Positions 25,636 through 34,185 of a stretch of 64,000 nucleotides of DNA are shown here, in pieces. Location: the NCBI GenBank assembly GCA_942490925.1, contig CALNYX010000017.1, positions 620,001 through 684,000 of the forward strand. Reading direction: 5' to 3'. Numbering within the stretch: the first letter of the stretch is position 1; each line of letters begins with the position of its first letter. A model generated the notes under the pieces. That model was not told the DNA's origin, ran no database searches, and saw nothing but the letters and a program-made list of their open reading frames with translations. This stretch comes from CALNYX01 sp942490925 (lineage in GTDB: Bacteria > Chlamydiota > Chlamydiia > Chlamydiales > JAAKFR01). A program made the translations under genes and the position numbers.

Positions 25636-25968
25636 ATGGTAGTTTATCTTGAAAGAAAAAGTGCGAGTATTTGCCCTCAAGCCGTTGAGCCTACTAAGGG
25701 CGCTCTGAAAGCTCAACAAGTTTCTCAGCTTCACACTTCTGGCTTAGCCGCCCAAACAGATCAGATGGTTGGGTCTAAAAAAATCCACATGCTGTACGGG
25801 GTTCCGGGAAATGAATTGTTTGTTGCAACGCTTGCTAGAGTAGTGACAATGGTAGTTAAGGGTACCAGTATTAATCCCAATGCTCAACTTAAGGGTTCAT
25901 TAGAAGAATTAGACGTTGCGTCATCAGACCTAGATGGACTTTTAGCTGTTAGAAAACAGCACATCTAA
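25636..25968 (+). CDS. Small soluble protein of unknown function
   Basis: A 110-residue product beginning MVVYLERKSASICPQ with no signal peptide or membrane helix except a mildly hydrophobic LFVATLARVVTMVVKG segment near the middle. The N-terminal half is rich in Ala, Gln and Ser (KAQQVSQLHTSGLAAQTDQ). GGAGG three bases before the ATG at 25636 argues that it is translated from there; an in-frame ATG nine codons upstream has no such site. No family recognised. An unstructured N-terminus of this composition is compatible with a type III secreted protein, which is speculation. Confidence 0.5.
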   Translation: MVVYLERKSASICPQAVEPTKGALKAQQVSQLHTSGLAAQTDQMVGSKKIHMLYGVPGNELFVATLARVVTMVVKGTSINPNAQLKGSLEELDVASSDLDGLLAVRKQHI

Positions 25969-25978
25969 CCAATCATGA

Positions 25979-26503
25979 ATGAAATCAGAGATTGATATGA
26001 TTGAATACGTGGCAGCAATGGGCCTCATTGCATTTTTTATTAGCACAATTTTTAAAGAGCTAAAAATGTTTAATGGACTAGGTGATAGTTTTCCTATTGC
26101 TGCCAGCTTCATTCCGTCTTGGAGTTTCTTCGCTCCAAATCCGTATCACACTGACTATTACATTCTTTATCGGTCTTTTAAAGATGATTCTGCGAGTAAA
26201 TGGCAACAAGCCTATCAGATTTCTCCAAAACGGTCCTATACAGCTATTCTCTGGTATCCCGACAAGTTATTTTTAAAGAGCGTTGTGGACATAGCAATTG
26301 ACTTAGTCCGTGTAGCAAGTTCAATTCATAACAAAAAAAAAATCTGCTTGTCTATACCTTACCTCCACACATTAAATTTTATTCAATCTCTGGTAGTAGA
26401 TTCAAATGTTAATGTTGATAAAATCCAATTTGTAATTATGACAAGAGTACAAAATTCTTCTCCTGAAATGGTCTTTTTGTCCGAAACACACCCGGTAAAG
26501 TAA
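25979..26503 (+). CDS. Hypothetical protein of the HTTM/DCC cassette
   Basis: A 174-residue protein with an N-terminal membrane helix (YVAAMGLIAFFISTIF), then FIPSWSFFAPNPYHTDYYILYR. The FFAPNP...YY-LYR pattern is one I associate with small proteins encoded beside HTTM-type membrane proteins. The remaining sequence is soluble with no recognised motif. It is followed directly, without a gap, by the HTTM-like/M23 gene. The region has lower GC than its neighbours, which is a sign of transfer. Confidence 0.55.
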   Translation: MKSEIDMIEYVAAMGLIAFFISTIFKELKMFNGLGDSFPIAASFIPSWSFFAPNPYHTDYYILYRSFKDDSASKWQQAYQISPKRSYTAILWYPDKLFLKSVVDIAIDLVRVASSIHNKKKICLSIPYLHTLNFIQSLVVDSNVNVDKIQFVIMTRVQNSSPEMVFLSETHPVK

Positions 26504-28234
26504 ATGACAATAGAAAAAGTCTTCTTTTTCTCTCTAATTATTTCCACAGTAGGAATATGTATTTCAAGCTTAGAAATTCTTTGTCGCTTCAAGCTATTTA
26601 ATTCTTCAGGTATCTTAAGTTGGAAAATTTCTAGTTCTACAACTAAATGGCTCGCATGTGGTCCAATTGGATTTTTCATGCACTTGCTTTTCAATGACAA
26701 ATCATTCAGATTAATTCTTATTATCCAGCTTATATTGTCCTTAGTATTGCCTTTCTTAGGTTATTTTTCCTATGACCTTTCCGTATTTTTACTTTTAGAA
26801 CTCTTGTGCCTAGCTCTCTTTTCTATTCGCACCCCTTACGGTTTGGATGGGGCTCATCACATGAATTTAATTCTTATAGGATCCCTGTGTCTGACAAGTT
26901 TTTTTGACATACATTCAAAAATTGCTTTATTCTGTATGTGGTTTGTATCTGCTCAAATAATCCTTGCATATTTCATTGCAGGCATAAAAAAACTTCTCTC
27001 CCCTATCTGGTATAGCGGAGATGCATTGACATTTATTTTTAGAACAGAGGCTTATGGACATCCTTGGATGTACCGGTTGATTGAGAAACGGCCCATTTTA
27101 AGAAAATCACTTGCATGGGGTGTGATCTCATTTGAAACTCTTTTTCCTCTAGTGGCGTTTGGAAATTCATTCACCATTGGGTTATTTCTTAGCATTGGAA
27201 TTGTGTTTCATTTGATGAATGCTTTTCTTCTTGGGCTCAATAATTTCACTTTCGCATTTATAGCAACCTATCCCATCCTAGTTTTTTCAATAAAAGCTAC
27301 TGACTTTACTTCCTACTTTGTCCCCCTACTGTTCTACATCGTTTTCCCAATATTACTCATTGCATGGCTTTGGAACTCTACCCAATCCATAAAAAGAGTA
27401 TTGTTAAAGAGTTGTATCGCAATAACCTATATAGTGAACTTACTTACTGTGGGTTTTGCTCCTATCTTAGGGATTGGGTATTACGGAAAATATTTTTTCC
27501 TTTCTTTTTTTTCTTTTGCTTTTATAGCAGCCTTAGTTAAGGCAAATAAAAACAAACAGCCGAAAAAAGTGACCAAGCAATCTATATTTGGATACAGTTT
27601 GTTAATTATTTTTTCGTTGTTTATGTGTCTTGAAGTTCAGCTATCACTAAAAGGACATAAGATGCCTGATCACACGATAGAATTAGAATTTCCATTAAAT
27701 AACGGCTCCTATTACATCGCACAAGGGGGAAACCATTCGATAATCAATCATCATCAGAAAGTTCTTGGACAAAAATTTGCGATAGATGTTGTTAAACTGA
27801 ACAAATATGGGTTCCATTCCCATTCTTTGTTACCAACATGCCTTAGTGATTACAATGTTTATGGTACCAATGTCTATAGTCCTGAGTCAGGAACAGTTAT
27901 TAAAGTTGTTGATCAACATGAAGATTTAGTGCCCCCTCTAAGAGACCAAGCAAATCCAGCAGGCAACCATATTGTTTTTCGTATTGAGAATACAAATTAT
28001 GGTATTGTCCTTGCGCACTTACAATATCAAAGCATCCAGGTTAAAGTAGGCGACTCCATCACAAAAGGTCAGTTATTAGGCAAAGTCGGTAATTCAGGGA
28101 ATACTACGGAACCACATTTGCACATGCATTGTGTTGCTATAAACGATCAAGAAGACTTCTTATATGACGCGGAACCTATTCCGATGACTTTTGACCATAA
28201 ATTTTTATCTAGAAATCATATTTGTTCGAAATGA
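26504..28234 (+). CDS. HTTM-like membrane protein fused to an M23 metallopeptidase domain
   Basis: The first ~370 of 576 residues hold about ten hydrophobic helices, with SAQIILAYFIAGIKKLLSP and WYSGDAL resembling the HTTM (gamma-carboxylase-like) family. Residues ~385-570 form a LytM/M23 peptidase-like domain: GQKFAIDVV, YGTNVYSPESGTVIKVVD, GNHIVFRI, GIVLAHLQYQSIQVKVGD and the metal motif PHLHMH. The usual first ligand (H-x3-D) is replaced by K-x3-D, so either a variant subfamily or loss of activity is possible. M23 enzymes cut peptidoglycan cross-links. The stop overlaps the DCC gene start as ATGA. AT-rich codon use suggests transfer. Confidence 0.65.
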   Translation: MTIEKVFFFSLIISTVGICISSLEILCRFKLFNSSGILSWKISSSTTKWLACGPIGFFMHLLFNDKSFRLILIIQLILSLVLPFLGYFSYDLSVFLLLELLCLALFSIRTPYGLDGAHHMNLILIGSLCLTSFFDIHSKIALFCMWFVSAQIILAYFIAGIKKLLSPIWYSGDALTFIFRTEAYGHPWMYRLIEKRPILRKSLAWGVISFETLFPLVAFGNSFTIGLFLSIGIVFHLMNAFLLGLNNFTFAFIATYPILVFSIKATDFTSYFVPLLFYIVFPILLIAWLWNSTQSIKRVLLKSCIAITYIVNLLTVGFAPILGIGYYGKYFFLSFFSFAFIAALVKANKNKQPKKVTKQSIFGYSLLIIFSLFMCLEVQLSLKGHKMPDHTIELEFPLNNGSYYIAQGGNHSIINHHQKVLGQKFAIDVVKLNKYGFHSHSLLPTCLSDYNVYGTNVYSPESGTVIKVVDQHEDLVPPLRDQANPAGNHIVFRIENTNYGIVLAHLQYQSIQVKVGDSITKGQLLGKVGNSGNTTEPHLHMHCVAINDQEDFLYDAEPIPMTFDHKFLSRNHICSK

Positions 28235-28599
28235 AAAGGCATTTAATTTTATTCGATGGTACTTGCCATATTTGCAATCTTGCAATAAAACATATTGTAT
28301 CCATTGATTCAGGACATCGATTCCATTTTTCCTCTCTTCAAAGTGACTTTGCAAAAAAGATTTTGGGGACACAGTACGAATTTTTCATCCAAAAAGACTC
28401 CATTGTCTTAATCGAACACTTTCGATTTAAACGACCTAAAGTACAGATAAGATCCCGTGCAATTTTGCGAATTTATTGGCACATCGGAGGAAAATGGAAA
28501 ATTTTAGGTCTATTTTCGTTTTGCCCCAGTTATATTGGAGATACCGTTTACCGTGTTTTTGCAGCAAAACGCAAAAAATGGTTCATACAAAAGAGTTGA
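28231..28599 (+). CDS. DCC-family (DUF393) thiol-disulfide oxidoreductase-like protein
   Basis: The 122-residue protein starts KRHLILFDGTCHICNLAIK, the D-x2-C-x2-C signature of the DCC family, and contains the family SLQSDFAKKIL, the RSRAILRIYWHIGG helix and the C-terminal VYRVFAAKRKKWF. These proteins are predicted thioredoxin-like and often lie next to HTTM-type genes, as here. ATG at 28231 overlaps the preceding stop. The substrate is unknown. Confidence 0.8.
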   Translation: MKRHLILFDGTCHICNLAIKHIVSIDSGHRFHFSSLQSDFAKKILGTQYEFFIQKDSIVLIEHFRFKRPKVQIRSRAILRIYWHIGGKWKILGLFSFCPSYIGDTVYRVFAAKRKKWFIQKS

Positions 28600-28620
28600 G
28601 TGTTTTTTTCTAAAGCTGAT

Positions 28621-28989
28621 TTACGTAAATGGACACAGGTAGAGACGAACAGCAGTTAAAAGTCTCATGTAGACGTTTTGAGTTTCTAATGCCTGCTCAG
28701 GGGGCACTGGCACCGGTAAAAAGAACTTTGCAGAACCCGATTGCGCTGACAAAATATTTACTTGCGCAACAGGCCTTCCATCAACATCTAAAATAGTAAA
28801 TAAATTACACTGAGTTGAAGCATCGTCATTTCGCACACGCCACCCCAAAGGTAACTTAGCATAAGCTATAAAGGGATTATCGTCAGGGGAACTTAGCCAA
28901 CAAACTTTATGAGAATTCCATTTCTCGTAACAACCATTGTTAATAGGTAGTCTAACTCGAACTCCTTCCGATACAGCTGCCATATGCAT
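28621..28989 (-). CDS. Hypothetical protein of about 122 residues
   Basis: No family recognised. A GAGG site six bases before the ATG at 28989 supports that start (MHMAAVSEGVRVRLP); a TTG 21 codons further upstream is less likely. The sequence looks globular, with DNPFIAYAKLPLGWRVR, FTILDVDGRPVAQVNILSA and KFFLPVPVPPEQALETQ, and no signal peptide. It is convergent with the DCC gene and divergent from rsbV. Confidence 0.5.
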   Translation of the reverse strand: MHMAAVSEGVRVRLPINNGCYEKWNSHKVCWLSSPDDNPFIAYAKLPLGWRVRNDDASTQCNLFTILDVDGRPVAQVNILSAQSGSAKFFLPVPVPPEQALETQNVYMRLLTAVRLYLCPFT

Positions 28990-29346
28990 AAGCTTCCTCA
29001 AATATTGTAGACATTCGCTAGAGAATTTATTTGTACAAGAAAAATATGTCAAAAAATCACTTATAAAACCAGAAAGATTTATTCTAAAAAATCAGCCGAT
29101 TCGCCTTATCGTTCATAAGGCTCTTATAGGAGATTGAGTTAGAATTTAGTTCACAAAATCTGGCAAAAGGGATACAAGATAGCTATGAAGGCTCTGATTA
29201 ATGCTTACATTTGTGGCATCTAGATTTTGTCAGAGTTAGATTCGTAGACCGACGCTAACTCCTTGTGGGTTAGTAAGAGCAAGGATAACGCTCTGGCGAA
29301 AAGCTCGGTGATAGATCAAATGTAAGTATGAATTAAGAGGTTTCAG
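28990..29346. other. Non-coding region between divergent genes
   Basis: These 357 bases hold no convincing gene. The left part is AT-rich and must carry the promoter for the minus-strand gene. The right part contains the structured element at 29204-29326 directly ahead of rsbV. Confidence 0.5.
29204..29326 (+). promoter_or_regulatory. Putative structured RNA leader upstream of rsbV
   Basis: A 10-base closing stem, CTTACATTTG at 29204-29213 with CAAATGTAAG at 29317-29326, encloses two internal hairpins: GAGTTAG/CTAACTC (29233-29239 with 29255-29261) and AGAGC/GCTCT (29276-29280 with 29290-29294). The outer stem ends ten bases before the AGAGG ribosome site of rsbV. The multibranched shape suggests a cis-regulatory RNA or small non-coding RNA. 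It matches no riboswitch or tRNA I recognise. The strand is inferred from the position. Confidence 0.4.
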
Positions 29347-29685
29347 GTGGAAATTACGGAAGATAAAAAAGAGAATTGCGTCCTTTTCACACTGAAAGGA
29401 AGACTCGATAGCACAACCTCACCAGAAGTTGAAACAAAAATCATTGACTCAGTCTCTGCAGGAAATAAAGAGATCCTTTTAGACTTCTCTGGCTTGGAGT
29501 ATCTCTCTAGCGCTGGAATCCGCGCTCTTGTCCATTGCCATAAAAAAATTGAACATGAGCATGGTCATATTTTTCTAATTGCGATCCCAAAACCAATTGA
29601 AAATGTCCTCTATATCACCGGTTTTCTCCCCTATTTTCAGGTATTTGACTCTGAAGCAAAAGCAATCAATGCATTGAACTCTTGA
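29347..29685 (+). CDS. rsbV: Anti-sigma factor antagonist (STAS domain)
   Basis: The 112-residue protein is a single STAS domain: FTLKGRLDSTTSPEVE, then ILLDFSGLEYLSSAGIRALVHC, in which S54/S55 align with the phosphorylated Ser of SpoIIAA/RsbV. It would bind an RsbW-type anti-sigma kinase and so control sigma-factor release. Start is GTG with AGAGG six bases before. The gene sits between a CorC-like and a DUF3604 gene in Chlamydia too; here several accessory genes have been inserted before it. Confidence 0.92.
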   Translation: MEITEDKKENCVLFTLKGRLDSTTSPEVETKIIDSVSAGNKEILLDFSGLEYLSSAGIRALVHCHKKIEHEHGHIFLIAIPKPIENVLYITGFLPYFQVFDSEAKAINALNS

Positions 29686-29718
29686 GAAAAAGAGCCGATC
29701 GCTATATGATCACGCCCT

Positions 29719-31563
29719 ATGCGAAGATCGATCTGTTCTACTGAGCCGCCAGTCGCACGTGCGGGAGAAATCAAAACTTGGAAGTTTCACTACACTACAG
29801 CTGTGACTCTACCCAAGGGTGCGAAACTCAAATTTGACCTCCTTTCGCTTGGGCGTGATATCGATTGGGAAGTTCCCTCGGCAAGCCCTAAAGCGAAGTC
29901 AAATACAATCTACGGATTGTATCAAGATGAGCTTGTGAAAGCACAAGAGGTTGAAACTCCAGGGAGCGCTACGCCCCAATTTGAGTTCTCACTACCTGGT
30001 CCCCTAAAGACAGGTGAAACATTCATCATTGTCATGGGAACGCCTCCCAAAGTAAAAGATGAAGCGAAGGGAACAGCCTGCCAGCTCATGATTCAACGTC
30101 GACGCCCTTTCAATCTCTATGTCGATGCAAAAGGGAAAGGCAACTACGAAGAGCCAGAAATCTTCTCTGTCGATATCAGGGGTAATGCACTTGATAGGAT
30201 CAACGCCCTAGCCCCCTCATTTGTGGCAAAAAACAAACGCTTTGACATCACGATTCGTTTCGAAGATGAATATGGCAATCTCACCAACTTTGCACCAGAA
30301 GATACCCTAATCGATCTCTCCTATGAGCATTTGCGTGAGAATCTCAACTGGAAACTCTTTGTGCCTGAAACAGGCTTTGTCGTTCTTCCTAACCTCTACT
30401 TCAACGAGGCAGGTATCTACAAAATCCAGCTGAAAGATTTGAAATCAAAACTCACTTTCACCTCAGCACCCATCAAATGCTTCCAAGAAAATGACCGCAA
30501 TCTTTTCTGGGGTGTGCTACATGGCGAGTCTGAGAGAGTCGATTCTGAAGAGAATATCGAAAACTGCCTACGCTTTTTCCGTGATGAAAAAGCCGTCAAC
30601 TTCTTCGCCTCTTCTCCATTTGAAGCTGCAGAAGAGACCTCCAATGAAATTTGGAAGCTCGTCTCGCAAAATATCACCGATTTCAATGAAGAAGAACGTT
30701 TTGCAACCTTCCTTGGCTTCCAATACGAAGGTGAGCCTGGTCTAGAAGGGATGCGTCAGTTCATCTATTTGAAGGATCAAAAACCTTTGCTACGCAAGAA
30801 AGACTCCAAAAACAGCTCTCTTGCAAAGCTTTATAAAGGACTGAATCCTAAGGAAGTCATTGCGATTCCAACGTTTACCATGGCAAAAGGATACCACTAC
30901 AACTTCAAGGAGTTTAACCCTGAGTTCGAACGGGTGGTTGAAATTTACAACGCATGGGGTAGCTCTGAGAAAAAAGGAAACTCTCATCCGATCAAAGGGA
31001 AAGTAAAAGAGACTGCTGAAGGGTCCATTCAAGAAGCACTGAAGAAAAACCATCGCTTTGGATTTGTCGCTGGTGGTCTTGATGAACGTGGCATCTACAC
31101 CGATTTTACGGAAAGTGACCAAACCCAATACCCACCTGGCATGACTGGTATTTTGTGTGAGAAATATACACGCGAATCCCTTTTTGATGCCTTACAAAAA
31201 CGGGCTTGCTACGCCTCTACTGGCGCACGCATCATTGTTGGTTTTTATATCGCTGGTCATAAAATGGGCTCTGAGCTCTCAACAGCACAGAAGCAAGGTT
31301 TGATGGTCAATCGCCACATTTCTGGCTACGTAGCAGGAACTGACAAGCTCAAAAGTATTGAGGTAATTCGAAATGGTGAAGTGATCCATACGTTTAATCC
31401 TGATAGCTATCATCTCGACTACTACCATGATGATATGGTAGATCTCTCTAAAGTAACGCTCAATGGCCAACAGCCATTTGCCTATTACTACCTCCGTGTC
31501 ACCCAAGAAGATGGGCATATGGCATGGAGCTCTCCAATCTGGATCGACTTAGTGAAAAAATGA
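29719..31563 (+). CDS. DUF3604-family protein
   Basis: A 614-residue protein without a signal peptide. It opens with a beta-rich region (AGEIKTWKFHYTTAV, GETFIIVMG) and continues with FWGVLHGESERVDSEENIENCLRFFRDEKAVNFFASS, which is the DUF3604 signature region resembling a PHP-type phosphoesterase; GFVAGGLDERG and TRESLFDALQKRACYASTGARI belong to the same family. Typical partners or substrates are unknown. The Chlamydia gene between rsbV and mqnE corresponds to it. The stop overlaps the next small gene as ATGA. Confidence 0.75.
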   Translation: MRRSICSTEPPVARAGEIKTWKFHYTTAVTLPKGAKLKFDLLSLGRDIDWEVPSASPKAKSNTIYGLYQDELVKAQEVETPGSATPQFEFSLPGPLKTGETFIIVMGTPPKVKDEAKGTACQLMIQRRRPFNLYVDAKGKGNYEEPEIFSVDIRGNALDRINALAPSFVAKNKRFDITIRFEDEYGNLTNFAPEDTLIDLSYEHLRENLNWKLFVPETGFVVLPNLYFNEAGIYKIQLKDLKSKLTFTSAPIKCFQENDRNLFWGVLHGESERVDSEENIENCLRFFRDEKAVNFFASSPFEAAEETSNEIWKLVSQNITDFNEEERFATFLGFQYEGEPGLEGMRQFIYLKDQKPLLRKKDSKNSSLAKLYKGLNPKEVIAIPTFTMAKGYHYNFKEFNPEFERVVEIYNAWGSSEKKGNSHPIKGKVKETAEGSIQEALKKNHRFGFVAGGLDERGIYTDFTESDQTQYPPGMTGILCEKYTRESLFDALQKRACYASTGARIIVGFYIAGHKMGSELSTAQKQGLMVNRHISGYVAGTDKLKSIEVIRNGEVIHTFNPDSYHLDYYHDDMVDLSKVTLNGQQPFAYYYLRVTQEDGHMAWSSPIWIDLVKK

Positions 31564-31772
31564 ACAACCTCGTCTCGACAATTATTGCAGCAGTAATCCT
31601 CATGGTTCTTGTTGTCTTAGCCCTCGGCATTGGCCGTCTTCTCTCGGGGAAAAACCGTTTGAAAAAGGGATGTGGCCTGACTCCAAAAGATAAAGGGTCA
31701 TGTCCAACTTGTGGAGCGAAGAAAAGCTGCGAGGAGAAAGAAGAGAATGACGACGAGCACAGCGACAAGTGA
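31560..31772 (+). CDS. Small membrane protein with a Cys cluster, NqrM-like
   Basis: A 70-residue protein: one N-terminal helix (VSTIIAAVILMVLVVLALGIGRLL), a basic turn and a soluble tail CGLTPKDKGSCPTCGAKKSC with four cysteines. This architecture resembles NqrM/DUF539, which delivers iron to the Na+-translocating NADH:quinone reductase used by chlamydiae. The start overlaps the DUF3604 stop, and the tail overlaps the start of mqnE by 26 bases. Beside menaquinone genes this is a sensible neighbour. The match rests on pattern only. Confidence 0.5.
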   Translation: MNNLVSTIIAAVILMVLVVLALGIGRLLSGKNRLKKGCGLTPKDKGSCPTCGAKKSCEEKEENDDEHSDK

Positions 31773-32841
31773 AACTCTAGAGAAAGTCAGTGAAAAAGTT
31801 CTAGCTGGCAAGCGCCTCACTCCAAAAGAGGGCCTCAAACTTCTTCAGGCCACAGATGAAAAAGAGATCGAAGCGATCTGTAATCTCGCTGATCAAGTGC
31901 GCAAAGAACGTATCGGTGATGTTGTCACTTTCGCCTCCTCACTCATGCTCTATCCCACCAATCTCTGTGAACTCAACTGCCAATTCTGCTCATTCTATGC
32001 AAAGCCCGGCTGGGATAAAGCCTGGTTCCTGACTCCTGAGCAAGCTGAAGAGAAAATCCGCAAGTACTCAGCGGAAAATGGGATCACAGAAGTCCACATT
32101 GTCGGTGGCCTCTGGCGTGATTGCGATTTGAACTACTACGAAGATCTCTTTGCCCGCATCAAAAAAGTCGACGATAATATCCACATTAAGGCGCTGACAC
32201 CTGTTGAGTATGACTTTCTTGCCAAACTACACGATATCTCAATTGAAGAGGTCTTTACGCGTATGATAAGTTGGGGTTTAGGCTCGCTACCTGGTGGCGG
32301 AGCAGAAATCCTTGTTGAAGAGGTGCGCAAAAAAATTGCCCCTGGAAAAATCTCTTCAGCTGAATTTATGGCCATCCATAAACTCGTGCACAAACTCGGA
32401 CTCCGTTCTAATATTACTATGCTTTTCAATATGATCGAAGAAAATGAAGATATCATCTCACACCTCTGTCAGGTTAGAGAACTTCAAGACGAAACAGGCG
32501 GCTTTAAGACATTTATCCCCCTCAAATTTGGAGAGGAAGACAATGCCCTTGGTAAACGAAAAAATCGCCTGAAGAAAAAGTCTGTTCCTCTTGTCTACGC
32601 TGTCTCACGCCTTATACTAGACAATATCCTGAACATCAAAGTGTTGTGGAACTATGTTGGAGTTCCAGAATCCCTTCATCTTCTCAACTGTGGTGGCAAT
32701 GATCTCTCTTCAACGAACACTGAAGAGCGCGTCATCGACATGGCCGGAGGAACCAAGGCTAAGATGGATCAGAAAACCATGAGTGAGTTGATCCGCAGCA
32801 TCAAACGTATTCCGCATATGACCCATTCAGGGCATTGCTAA
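31747..32841 (+). CDS. mqnE: Aminofutalosine synthase (radical SAM), MqnE
   Basis: MqnE joins 3-enolpyruvyl-benzoate to SAM to make aminofutalosine in the futalosine pathway to menaquinone. The radical-SAM cluster motif is C74-ELN-C78-QF-C81. GLGSLPGGGAEILVEEVR, HKLVHKLGLRSNITML and ETGGFKTFIPLKF agree better with MqnE than with the related MqnC. ATG at 31747 gives about 364 residues; an ATG 12 codons upstream yields a basic extension that overlaps the preceding gene. mqnA follows with a TAATG overlap. The rest of the pathway (mqnB, mqnC, mqnD) is not in the window. Confidence 0.87.
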   Translation: MTTSTATSETLEKVSEKVLAGKRLTPKEGLKLLQATDEKEIEAICNLADQVRKERIGDVVTFASSLMLYPTNLCELNCQFCSFYAKPGWDKAWFLTPEQAEEKIRKYSAENGITEVHIVGGLWRDCDLNYYEDLFARIKKVDDNIHIKALTPVEYDFLAKLHDISIEEVFTRMISWGLGSLPGGGAEILVEEVRKKIAPGKISSAEFMAIHKLVHKLGLRSNITMLFNMIEENEDIISHLCQVRELQDETGGFKTFIPLKFGEEDNALGKRKNRLKKKSVPLVYAVSRLILDNILNIKVLWNYVGVPESLHLLNCGGNDLSSTNTEERVIDMAGGTKAKMDQKTMSELIRSIKRIPHMTHSGHC

Positions 32842-33524
32842 TGCGCATTGGATTTGTTGAGTATCTAAATGCAAGACCCTTTTTAGCAAAACTCCCCGAT
32901 CAAGATATCACCTATGCTCCACCGACAAAGCTCAATGCCCTGCTGCTCGACCGTCAGCTCGATATTGCACTGAGCAGTTCTGTTGTTGCTCTTGAGCATG
33001 ATCTTCCCTATCTCCCCGATTTTTGCATCGCCGCAAAAGAGCGAGTGTACAGCGTCAACCTCTACACGCGCACACCTAAGCCGAGCCAAATCGGACTTGA
33101 CAGCGATAGCGCCACATCAGTTGAGCTGCTCAAAATCTTGTGTGCACACCATTGGGATATCAAAGCTGAATTTGTCCCTAAGAGCGAAGAGGCCTTTCTC
33201 CTGATTGGGGACCAAGCTCTCCACAACCCCACAATCCCAGGTTACCAAACAATTGATCTTGCTACTGCTTGGTATGAGATGACAGGCCTCCCCTTTGTCT
33301 TTGCTCTTTTTACCTATCATCCAACTGTGGATCCTACCCTTTTTGCCAAGCAACTTTCGACCTCTCTCAAATGGAGTGAGACGCATTTAGAGGAGCTTGC
33401 ACAACCCAATCCAAAGCTCTTGACAGACTACTACCGCGCGTGCCACTATTCGCTTGGCTCTGAAGAACAGCAAGGGCTAGAAACTTTTCAAAGGTTACGT
33501 CATGTACAACCAGTCTGCTCCTAA
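32841..33524 (+). CDS. mqnA: Chorismate dehydratase, MqnA
   Basis: MqnA dehydrates chorismate to 3-[(1-carboxyvinyl)oxy]benzoate, the substrate used by MqnE. Evidence is the opening RIGFVEYLNARPF, then PPTKLNALLLDRQLDIALSSS and VYSVNLYTR, all typical of the MqnA/DUF178 periplasmic-binding-like fold. At 227 residues it is slightly shorter than most MqnA proteins. The start overlaps the mqnE stop and the end overlaps menG by 23 bases. The three genes mqnE-mqnA-menG form an operon whose order is shared with Chlamydia. Confidence 0.87.
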   Translation: MRIGFVEYLNARPFLAKLPDQDITYAPPTKLNALLLDRQLDIALSSSVVALEHDLPYLPDFCIAAKERVYSVNLYTRTPKPSQIGLDSDSATSVELLKILCAHHWDIKAEFVPKSEEAFLLIGDQALHNPTIPGYQTIDLATAWYEMTGLPFVFALFTYHPTVDPTLFAKQLSTSLKWSETHLEELAQPNPKLLTDYYRACHYSLGSEEQQGLETFQRLRHVQPVCS

Positions 33525-34185
33525 CACTATTCAATCATGCTTTTCAAGTATTGCATCGAGCTATGATCGCGCCAATGCAATCGCCTCGCTCGGCATGCAT
33601 CACGCCTGGAACCAAAAACTTGTTGATGCCATTGGACCCGCAAATAACTTGCTTGACCTCTGTGCTGGCACCGGTGAGATTGCTCTACGTTTTGTCAAGA
33701 AGCATCCTGAAGCGCAAGCAACACTGCTCGATTTTTGCGCTGAGATGTTAACCGTTGCTGAGACAAAATCGAAGCAGTTTACAACACTTGTTGCCGATGC
33801 ACAGAAAATTCCTCTTCCAGACCAGAGCTTTGATGCTGTGACGATTGCTTATGGCATTCGCAATGTTGAAAATTCCAAGGCTTGCTTTGAAGAAGTGGCG
33901 CGTGTCTTGCAAAAAGGTGGCGTGTTTGGAATTTTAGAGTTGACCCGTCCCCGCTTTATTCCTCTAAGAGTGCTGCACAAAAGCTATACACAACTCTTTC
34001 TTCCAATTATGGGAAAATTACTTTCAAATAACTCTGAAGCCTACCGTTACCTGGCTAAAAGCATCCAAACTTTCTCTTCAGTCAACACTTTGAAAAAAGA
34101 GTTGCTCTCAGCTGGTCTTATTCCAATTGAGACGCACTCTCTCTTTGGTGGCGTTGCAACTCTTATCATCAGTAAAAAACCCTAG
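33502..34185 (+). CDS. menG: Demethylmenaquinone methyltransferase
   Basis: This SAM methyltransferase performs the last step of menaquinone synthesis. The 227-residue protein has the UbiE/MenG motifs LLDLCAGTGEIALRF (SAM loop), PLPDQSFDAVTIAYGIRNVEN and ARVLQKGGVFGILELTRP, and ends ETHSLFGGVATLIISKKP. Start overlaps mqnA by 23 bases. A second, degenerate copy of the last 20 codons lies about 3.6 kb downstream (37743-37802), so this gene's 3' end marks an insertion or recombination boundary. Confidence 0.93.
   Translation: MYNQSAPNTIQSCFSSIASSYDRANAIASLGMHHAWNQKLVDAIGPANNLLDLCAGTGEIALRFVKKHPEAQATLLDFCAEMLTVAETKSKQFTTLVADAQKIPLPDQSFDAVTIAYGIRNVENSKACFEEVARVLQKGGVFGILELTRPRFIPLRVLHKSYTQLFLPIMGKLLSNNSEAYRYLAKSIQTFSSVNTLKKELLSAGLIPIETHSLFGGVATLIISKKP

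Noticed and set aside
29204..29326. Considered as a tRNA, tmRNA or known riboswitch
   Set aside because: No anticodon arm, T-loop or tmRNA tag, and no riboswitch core I recognise; kept only as an unassigned structured element.
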